64,000 nt of DNA from Breviolum minutum Mf 1.05b.01 (lineage: Eukaryota; Sar; Dinophyceae; Suessiales; Symbiodiniaceae), in assembly GCA_000507305.1 (NCBI GenBank), contig DF240805.1, positions 1-64,000 of the forward strand, read 5' to 3'. Under the pieces are notes generated by a model. That model made no database searches. It had not been told where the DNA came from and worked only from the letters and a program-made list of their open reading frames with translations. Shown here piece after piece: positions 55,505 through 64,000 of the stretch. The position numbers and the translations under genes were made by a program. Numbering within the stretch: the stretch's first letter is position 1; every line of letters begins with the position of its first letter.

Positions 55505-55610
55505 ACCCTCCAGGAAACTAACCTATCCCACCTGGGGAAAAAGGTGGGAAGATCATCTTCAAAATATGCCAAAAAACATCAAGGGGCATATGTTAGTTCC
55601 CTTTTGGGGG
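55505..55610 (+). mobile_element. Inverted-repeat element, CCAGGAAACTAACATATCC family, copy 2
   Basis: CTCCAGGAAACTAACCTATC pairs with GGCATATGTTAGTTCCC; the interior GATCATCTTCAAAATATGCC is shared with the copy at 34381. Confidence 0.65.
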
Positions 55611-56432
55611 ATACTGTGAAGGTCTCTATTTCTGAACAAGCTGCTTCTTCACAAGCCTTTGCCATCTCTGGAGTTGGACCATGACGATGTGGAACATCAT
55701 TTGCTGCATGTTCATCCGTCCAAAGGTCATACATCACCTTGGGAAGCAACATGAGTTTTTACACACAACACTGGTAGCGCCCATGAACCAAATGCATCTT
55801 TCAAATCCCCCTTAGGCGCAAAAGCAGAATTCCCAAAACTGAATTAGTGTAAATGAATGTCTGGAGAGATTCCCCTTCTCAACCACCTGGGGGTGAGGTT
55901 GCGCAGTCTGGTGGCTCTAAATTGTGAGCAGTTTCAATTTCACCGAGTCACATACTTCAAAATATAGAAGTCAGGAATATGTCGAGCCAACATGATCCTT
56001 AGCTTTTCCAGGATCATGATGCGCAATGTGAAGGACTAACATGACACGGCCTAAATCCCCACTCGACCGCTTTGCAGTAGTTTAACCTATATTTTTCAAA
56101 ACAGCTTTGGCTGCTTTGAGATGCCAAAAAAACCAAAAACGCCCACCACCAGCGTAGAAGGTCGATTGCATACTTACCACCACTCGAGTGTCAACACACC
56201 TCACTAGTCACTAGTCCATCTATCTACCTTTACCTGGGTCGGAATGGACGGTGAAAAAACGTTTGAACTTTAAGCTTCTCTTATTGATATTACAGTATGT
56301 CTTCGCTATGATTTGCTGAGTGAGTGGCTGCTGGTGTTTTGATTGGCCATATCAACCTTTGCCCGAAATAGGGAGGATTTTCCTCACCGACCTACCTTTT
56401 GGGAACTCCCCAAATGTGTGACTATAAAACCA

Positions 56433-56569
56433 ATGTGAAACTCAGCGTCTCATAGTCTGGCAATGTCTCTTCAAGTTGATTTCTCAAATTTCCAAATAGG
56501 CCACCATCACTAGAAGCTCGGTTCACTTCAGCCAACACCGACTGATAGGCCTCCGGGTCATCTGGCGAG
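56433..56569 (-). CDS. Probable exon, unidentified gene
   Basis: 45 open codons, strongly protein-like: SPDDPEAYQSVLAEVNRASS then DGGLFGNLRNQLEETLPDYE and TLSFTLVL. Acceptor GTAAG|; the frame ends at TAG 56435-56433 or at a |GTTTTA donor just before it. No start codon lies inside, so it is an internal or last exon. Family unknown. Confidence 0.45.
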
Positions 56570-56866
56570 CTTACTTACTAGTGAAATCACTGGATGTTAC
56601 AGATTTATGCAGTTGTTGCCTCAGGAAATGAAACACTTACAACTTCCAACTACATCCAACTACTATATGGGGTGATGATGCACATGATGCCACTGTTTTC
56701 TACATATGTTTTGGTTGGGGAAGCTTGGGCTTGTTAACTCCATTGATTCACCGGGTAAAAGAATTGCCTTCAGAAGTGGCCATGTTCAATGGTAACCAGA
56801 ACGAGCTTTCCCATCTCATTTCAAAGGACCTTCTAACACACCAAAGCCCCCAACACGCACAAATCC

Positions 56867-56927
56867 AAATCCAAATCCAAATCCAAATCCAAATCCAACA
56901 ACAACAACAACAACAACAACAACAAGA
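56867..56927. repeat. CCAAAT hexamer and CAA trinucleotide repeats
   Basis: About five CCAAAT units run directly into about nine CAA units. They adjoin the 3' side of a possible minus-strand exon and would encode low-complexity sequence if translated, so they are more likely intronic. Confidence 0.85.
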
Positions 56928-56929
56928 AT

Positions 56930-57523
56930 ACCGTTCCAGCCTCGCCTCCAGTTTCTGAAGTTGTTGTTGGCAGGTGCTACGGATGACCTCCGCTTCATGT
57001 CGCAGTGAAAAAATCAGGAAACTCATGAAGTTCAAGGTCAACAGCATCGCAGCAATGATGATCCTCGGTCGACGCGGGGGATGTTGTTGGTTCTGTCTGC
57101 TTCGGTGATTCCAAACGTGCCTTTGGAAGGATGGCTGGTTTCGAGGGGGGTGTCGTATTTGGTCCCCAAGTTGCCAAATGTTGAAATCAAGCTTTGGAGT
57201 GCTTAGAATCGACTCAACTCCTATGATAACACGAGGGTGCTTATTGGTGTTATGGGGAAACGACAATTATGTGCAACCTCCAAAAAATGCGCTTTAGTCT
57301 GCCACTTGGTCTTAGACAGCAAAATAACACCTAAAGCAACAAATCTTACAGCTAGCATGACCCGGTGATATCTCGAAATCACTCGCGAATAACAACCTCC
57401 TTCCGGTGGGTAAGACATCCTCCTTGGCACAAAATAGGGTCTCCTATAAACTGGCCTTCGCAAATCATCAGGCCGATAGCATGACAGCATTTCAAAACTG
57501 ACTGAAGTGTCCGCCCTCTCCAT
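56930..57523 (-). CDS. Possible membrane protein exons, unidentified gene
   Basis: Two stretches. From ATG 57523 the frame reads MERADTSVSFEMLSCYRPDD then LRRPVYRRPYFVPRRMSYPP and reaches |GTAAGA near 57357. A second, about 57120-56932, reads RRPRIIIAAMLLTLNFMSFL then IFSLRHEAEVIRSTC and QQQLQKLEARLER: basic residues, one membrane helix, then a coiled coil. They may belong to one type II membrane protein, but no matching acceptor was fixed. Family unknown. Confidence 0.33.
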
Positions 57524-58722
57524 CCATGGCTCTTTTTCCGGTTTTTTCAGAACGTTCCAATAAAGCTGAACGTTTCAGAACAGACCGAAGATCATTGCAA
57601 GCCGAAATGAAGCTCTTTGAAGTTTGCATTTATATGAACTAAGCGGCATCTACAAATGGGTATTAGGTTAATGGCTGTCATTGCTGATACGGCTGGCTAG
57701 TTTTAAAACATCATCTGTGTGTGAAACTCAGTAAAGGTTAGTAATTAATTCATTTTTAAAAACATAGCGAGGAAGTCAGTCATAGGAGTCTTTCATGTAG
57801 CACCGGGGCTACTTTTTTTCTATCTTAAATTCACAGTTGGATCTATAGAGCCATTATGAAAGGATTCACCTGCTCAGTTCACCCTCGAAATGAATCCCCC
57901 AAACTTGTAGGTTCGAGTCACCATCACTAAAAAAACTTGCAACAGTTCAAACATCAGGTAAGATGTAAAAACAAATCACTGTTTTGGGGAGTGAGGTCCC
58001 TGATCCTAAAAGAAAACCATAACAGACACCGTAATGTTGATTAGTCCCAAATGGAGGTAGAAAATACACACATATACAGCATATACGTTGTTACACTTTG
58101 ATGTTCATCTTGTTTTGATTGGACATCTCCATACTTCAAATGAAATATGTCTTGGCCGGTTGTTCCTTGCGCTACGCTTCCTGAGTTTCACATTGCTCCG
58201 CAACGTGTCTATGGAAGCTTTCCATGGTGAAACGGGTGTCGGAGTGAAACACAAAGAAATCGGGGGAAGCCATCAGTATCGGCACTTCCGGTGATTGAAA
58301 AAAATGTCAATCCCATGATTGTTCAACAAGGATTCTCATGATAGGCTAGGTCCAGCCAGTCCTTATACCCACAACAGTAGTTGTTCAACCCCCCAAAAAT
58401 AAACCGACCAAAGTGCATGTTTTTCGACAATTGAGCAAAAATGTTACCAAGCGATTTTCACCTTCAAGATCCTTCAATTACCTTGCTATGGGTCATCCAA
58501 GAATATCAGTAGCATCTCACACATGACCTAATCAAATACTCCCAACTCCAAATTTTCAAGATGTAGAAATTATATATGCTTCCCTATCTTTTATATAATG
58601 ATCTTCTCCCCCCTTTTTTCACCCTGAGACTCACTGGGTAAAGTGTTTGACTCATTTAACTCCCAAATTCGCTGATCACTGGCCACCAACCAGCTAAGCG
58701 CTAAGCGCTACGGCCGATCCCA
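57524..58722. other. Interval without recognised content
   Basis: No exon or element could be supported between the start of the possible membrane-protein gene and the stop of the SHIPPO-repeat gene. Confidence 0.4.
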
Positions 58723-61677
58723 TCATCCAGCTTCTGGTCGATATCGCATCCAGTCCCCATATTTCATTCGAGCACCACTCGTTTGAGTAATATACGCCCG
58801 CACTTCAGGATGAAGATTTGGTAACCTCAAAAAAAAACCAACTGATTGTTGCAGCTTGAGTTTGCTTCAGGTTCAAATGCAAAGGCAACAGAAATGCAAC
58901 CTCCAATTGACCAAGTCGGGTTGATTTACTATTGAAGAAAAAATAGATAGAAACAGTTTGGAAAAATGACACAAATAAAAAACAAACGAAACACATCCAA
59001 GTCACCTTCGTCCCCAGGTGCAACCACTACGTGATGTTGCCTTCCATTTGGATTGGCGATTCAAATTGTAAGCTCCTGGTCCAGGACGAACATCGGTGTT
59101 TGGCTTCGGAGTCCATGTGGCGATATCATTGGGAAGTTGTGAACGATCCTTGCCAAAGACAGACCACTTGGGAGGCCATGCCTTAGGGTGAATCTGATGG
59201 CCAATCTGATGTGGTGACCCAAGATGTTTCATATATCTCGCATCTGGTCTCATCATGGTCATTCTATTTTACTGGCCATTGAAAAATGGGTTTGGAACCC
59301 GCCACTTTTGTCTACTTGTACTATTTCACTGAACTGCCAAAACTCGAAGTTCCGGGAGTGCAAACTGATCAAATCACACTGACGTTCCATGACGTCACTC
59401 GCAATAGCTTTGGGTGAAGTTGTCGTGATTAGCCATGTAGCTTGCCCAAAACCCCTTGCCAAGAAACCAACAACGCCAAACATCTTGAACTTAACAAGAA
59501 AATACATGAAACATTGCGAATCCTATTCCCATCTAGTCTCTTCCACCCCTCCAACCCCGCGCCTCACAAAAAAACGATGAAAAACCCACTGAAAATCAAA
59601 CCAAAAACAACATAAAACAACGTCAACATCATCCTCACCTGGGAGAATCGAAAAAACATCACAACTTCAACCTTCAAAATAAAACTTAAGGAACACCGAA
59701 AAAATCACCATCCCCACACCAAAACCACCAAAACCCAAAACCAAAAACCGAACCGAGAGGTACTTGAAGTGGATTTTCACCTCCAAAGGATGATGGAATC
59801 TTATTCTCCAGCTCCACCACTTCAGGTGGATCTGGTGCTAAACATGGCCGTCCACTCGACCGAGCTTGTGACCATTTCAAAGGTCGATAAGGACCATTCT
59901 TACCACAGCTATCCTCCAGCTGGTCAGGGGTGGCAAAGATTAAAATAATTTGCTTCAGTGTATGGGATACTAGTTGGTGGTTTCAACCCATTTGAAAAAT
60001 ATTAGTCAAATTGGATCATTTCCCCAGGTAGGGGTGAAAATAAAAAATATTTGAAACCACCACCTAGGATAATTACATAATATCGTATCTATCGATTTCT
60101 ATCTACTAGTATGTCTATCTAGCTGTCAGTACTTCTGTCTACCGGTCTTTCTCTACTACTGCATCTCTAGCTGGTAAACATATTGCCAAAACCATGTCAG
60201 GCTAACCAGTTGAGATGTCATGGCAACCCTGCAAAAATGCAGGGATTCTCCACTGGTGCGGGATGTCTTCTATGACAAAAACATCTAGTTGGTGGTTTTA
60301 ACCCATCTCAAAAGCATTAGTCATTAGTCAAATTTGATCATTTCCCTAAGTAGAGGTGAAAAAAAGTTCATTGAAACCACTAGATGCGTTTCCTGTTAAA
60401 CAAATGGGATATCCATGGGTAGGCCTATCATTTCATAATTTTTGTTAGGCCATGGTAGGCCTATTAACACATTGCAACTGGAAAATCGGAAAAACCCTTG
60501 ATGATCAAGGAAAAACATCTGACATCATTATGACATCTATATACAAATCACATCCATGAAAAGTTACCAACCAACCTCCTACAAATTTCCTCCATCTTTC
60601 GTCAAAAAAAACCCTTAAGGTCATTTTTTTTGTTGGTTCGTCGTTTTGCCACGTGCATCGAAGTCACCTGTACGCCATATTCGCCGGGATCGGGAGCTCT
60701 TGGTTGCAGAGAACCGGAGGCTGGAGTCCAGGTCCCTAACCTTCGATGCATCAATGGAGGGTGGTCCGGTGGATGCGGCATGGGTGCCACGGTGGTAACT
60801 GTAGGCGCATGCAAAAACTACGTATCCGTAATAGTCCCCTATAACGATATGAAAGGTAGCTTGAGAAATTTGGAATCCCAAATATCCCCAGGAAGTTCAA
60901 CCTGTTCTTTTAAAGAGCTTTTATCTATTTTGTGGGGGAGAATTCCTTGAGGTTTTTCCTTTAACAGGTTGGGACCCCAATTTTGGAGGAGTCCAAGGAC
61001 CGAAATACCATTCCAACACAGCTGGCTGGGAAATTCAATGAACTCACGATTCGTGTCAGTGTAGACATGTTTTTCATACCATACCAATGGCTCTAAAGTC
61101 TTTGAATCAGGACCCTCTTCCATAATACCCCACCAAGTAAGCACCATTGCCCTTCCATATAAAGCCGTGTGCACGGCCTTGTTGAAGAATGATTTCTGCG
61201 AGGGGTAGATCTGTTCGGGGGACCATGGTCGCGTACAATTCTTTAATCCATGGCAATGGCAAATCCATCATTGTGTGGGAGCACTTATTCGGTGGGAACA
61301 AGAAGGGGAATCTACACTGCTATCTTAGGTCAGTAGGGTCATAAGTCATAAACATTTGTCCATATAGTTGTGGAATCTACTTGATTTCAGGGTGAAACAT
61401 GGTGAAACAATTGAAAAACACCTTGAAAACCTCAGCAACTAAGTGGCATTAAATCCAGATTCTTGCGATCTGGTGAGGTCATGCTCCATACCGGTTTCTT
61501 CCGTAAATGCACGTCATCATGCCATACATATTGTCCTGGAGCAGGTGTACTGTCACTCTTCCGGAGGTTCGGAGCACTGGCAGTGCCATCAGCTTCTAAA
61601 GCATGGGAGGGTGTTCTTTGAACAGAATCTTCCACCAAAACCAAACTGTCTTCATCTTTCACCTTCCGCCGCCCCAT
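58723..61677 (-). CDS. SHIPPO/STPGR-repeat protein (ODF3/CIMAP-like), spliced
   Basis: Exons: 61677 to about 61465 (start MGRRKVKDED…, repeat STPAPGQYVWHDD…KPVWSM), a tentative exon near 61238-61153, then 60798-60668 (RAPDPGEYGVQ), 59919-59781 (ENKIPSSFG), 59243-59006 (RPGPGAYNLNRQ) and 58825-58723 ending DWMRYRPEAG with TGA. The last four join exactly in phase, with donors GTGACTTC, GTGAAAAT and GTGACTTG. The PGPGxY motif repeated every ~60 residues is the hallmark of SHIPPO (STPGR) proteins, which bind or line axonemal microtubules in cilia and flagella; dinoflagellates are flagellate. Introns hold two introner-like elements. The N-terminal start is uncertain because the frame is open upstream of ATG 61677. 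Confidence 0.75.
59970..60067 (+). mobile_element. CTAG-type introner-like element, copy 11, within a SHIPPO-gene intron
   Basis: The most consensus-like copy: CTAGTTGGTGGTTTCAACCC at left and TTTGAAACCACCACCTAG at right, interior GTCAAATTGGATCATTTCCC. GATA flanks both sides of the CTAG termini. It is nested in the larger intron 60667-59920. Confidence 0.88.
60285..60383 (+). mobile_element. CTAG-type introner-like element, copy 12, in the same intron
   Basis: Left CTAGTTGGTGGTTTTAACCC, right ATTGAAACCACTAG with a few bases of the inverted repeat lost. Same orientation as its neighbour 218 bp away. Confidence 0.8.
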
Positions 61678-64000
61678 GGCGGCGTTTTTGATCGAAATGA
61701 ACGACTGCTGGGAAGTTGCAATCGCCCCATTGGCTGGAGCCGAAGAGGCCGCGTTGGGCGATAGTGGAAAGTAAAGGGGTGAATAGTCTATACCGTCATG
61801 GGGTCTATGCCATGGCAGGGAATCCTCTATTCACAGTAACATTTCTTAAAAGCCATGCTCCTAGTCATTGGGTTTTCGCATATGGCAAAGCATCCCAGTA
61901 CTCACCCTTCAGCATCCCCAGAACTAGAAACACTTCAAAAATTGGTGTGTCTCAAGATTTTTGGCCCCAACTCAAAAACCATTTCTAGCAAGTTGATCTT
62001 TCTAAAAATTGAGCACTTCCAACAAGTTGTATACCCCCCAACCACTGGGACTGTTACCCTCGGACCTAGCAAAGGCCCCTTCATGTCCATCAAACGTCCC
62101 CAGAGTTTATCAAAGTGATGTTGTGTCTTTCGCTCCGTTGCTGTTGCATCCATAATTTGGCAAACCTGTTGCTGTTTTGCTGTTGATGATTTCCCCCTCT
62201 CTGAGATGCAGCTGCATTTCCTCGTCATGCAAGTCCTTGCACATTTGACAATTCGCATCTTTGAAATCACCTGCCCCCAAAATAGCCAAGGCTCAACATG
62301 GAGAGTAGGAAGTGACAGTTCTCCTCAAAGCTTTTCACCTCAGAAAGTGCGTTTGGAAAGCTATGACTTTTGTCAATGGATTTTGTCTGCTTCTGGTAAA
62401 TGTGACATGGGTCATGGCATCATCCAAGCGGCACGATGTAACACTTATCTACTACAAAGTATGTATTACCTTGGTTTCAGGGGTAAATATATACTATATA
62501 CGTAACGTCCCACATCTTGCTCCCAAAAACCGGGATCTACAAGGTGTATTGATCATGCTTGATCATATTTTCATCAACGTGTCGATTTTTTCCCGAAATC
62601 TTTGGTCCTGCATTTCGCCTTTGGCAACGTTTTTCAATGATCTGAAACATGTGTGAATTCTGGTGGGTGGAAATTTATGGACATTTGGTTCATAATTCAT
62701 CCAAACAAATACGATAGAATTGTAACTCACCCCCCTCTTCGAAAACAAGGGTTTGGCGGAAGTGTATCACCCCTTGCTTTTTCATGAGGTAGAATGATGT
62801 AAGGGCAGCGATCTGCCAAGGAGATGACTCAAGCTACTAGTTGCAAGCATGAAGCATTGGAAACCCTCGTCACCTCACCCTATCTACCGCTTCAAGTTCA
62901 AGCATTCGACACTTACTCTCGCTGTGTTCACCCTGGAAACGCAGTTTGAACTTTTGATGCCTGTCCATAAAAACAAGGATTCCCATCCCCAAACAAGTTT
63001 CAAGCCCAACCATAATCCGCGACCTACTTAGAGTATTCGGCTTGGAACTGATTGGCTCAACGTTTAGGAAGCGGATTGTAAGCCCATCAACATATCTGGC
63101 AATTAGTCTAAGAGCTTGAACATAGCCTTGGAAGATACACAGGGCGTATACATATATGACATATATAGATGGGAGATGTATCAAATCATTGTTGACATGA
63201 GAGATGCATCAATTCAATGCTGTATCTAAAGTATATGGCATGTTCATTCATTTTTTACAGTCTCTTGGGCCGATCTTTTTTCCGAACAAATGATCAAAAG
63301 TATCCGTCACTTCCATGGAGGCAACAAAAACATCAACCACCTGCCAATTCACAGTGACCTCTTTGGGGGGGGGATGGTGAACTGACTCCAAACCCAACCA
63401 CCGGGGCCAACGGGGCCCGTGAAATCCAAGTCGCTCCCTTCTCCCAAGGTGCTTGAAGCCATTTTGAAACTGATCCCTTCAAGATCCTGCGCCGATTGAT
63501 GTGGGTTTTGGGCGGCCTGGAATTCCTCAAAAATACCAACCCTCCGGGACTGGTTTGCGGATTAGTAAAAATGAAGCGTTAACAGTATCAATTCCTAAGG
63601 AGAAAATTTGGAAGGCAACTTTTTTCGGCAACAATATTCTTTGCTGGGAATCTCCTTTAAGAAACATATCTGACCAAGGAATCTCCAGTTTTGAAAAGTC
63701 ACGTGAGGCCCCGTAGGCTTCGGTTTGTGGAGAAATCCAGCGATTTCAAGTCGTCATCTTCATCATCCAAGGTTTTTTCCCCCAATGATGACCGATGACC
63801 GGACCCACCCAGGAATTCATGGTTCAGTGGAAAATGGGTATATCTCCAAATATGTGTTTCCTTTCGTCATGTAAAGGTAGTTTTCCATTTCCATGATTAT
63901 ATGGGAGAAAGACTTGTCTTTGTTGAAAAATCTGTTGATAATTTCCGAATATTTCCATCCAAGAGTTCATTTGCTTGTTGTTTGGCTGTGGCTTCTCCTA
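61678..64000. other. Right-hand interval with one inverted-repeat element
   Basis: The minus strand is open just upstream of 61677. Possible exon material at about 63130-63065 (GYVQALRLIARYVDGLTIRF) and an ATG-led frame at about 63463 (MASSTLGEGSDLDFTGPVGP) are too weak to claim. A repeat copy lies at 63817-63910. Confidence 0.4.
63817..63910 (+). mobile_element. Inverted-repeat element, ATCATGGTTCAGTGGAAA family, copy 3
   Basis: TTCATGGTTCAGTGGAAAAT pairs with GTTTTCCATTTCCATGATTA; same orientation as the copy at 14586. Confidence 0.6.

Overview
The window looks like nuclear DNA of a dinoflagellate, most like Symbiodiniaceae. It is AT-rich, non-bacterial and has no operons. It carries a GC-richer retroelement of a kind I recall from Symbiodinium, many short spliced exons, and dozens of ~100 bp inverted-repeat elements. 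The lineage call is inference from these traits, not from a marker gene.

Layout. Positions 1-5881, minus strand: a retroelement with four overlapping reading frames. The last one is open for 1,062 codons and runs off the left edge. It holds a reverse transcriptase, an RNase H-like segment and the start of a cytosine-C5 methyltransferase-like domain. From about 6 kb to 62 kb every gene or exon I can support is on the minus strand, so the region reads as a one-way array of intron-rich genes. Recognisable ones are a papain-like (C1) peptidase (16.6-17.3 kb), a secreted EF-hand protein (22.5-23.8 kb), a TMEM245/AI-2E-type membrane protein (49.1-54.0 kb) and a SHIPPO/STPGR-repeat flagellar-type protein (58.7-61.7 kb). 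Between them are exons of unidentified genes, several with consistent splice phases, including TPR-like and membrane-tail exons.

Most striking is a ~95-125 bp inverted-repeat element family with CTAG at its ends. All eleven clear copies lie in the same orientation. In that orientation, on the coding minus strand, each reads CTAG|GT...CTAG|, a ready-made GT-AG intron. One copy (55109-55210) coincides with a predicted intron, and two introns of the TMEM245-like gene start at the edge of a copy. This is the signature expected of introners (intron-generating transposons).

Limits. Exons were called by eye from open frames, GT/AG sites, phase agreement and protein-like composition. Short exons of unknown family can be wrong, and gene starts are mostly unresolved. 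No RNA or database evidence was available.
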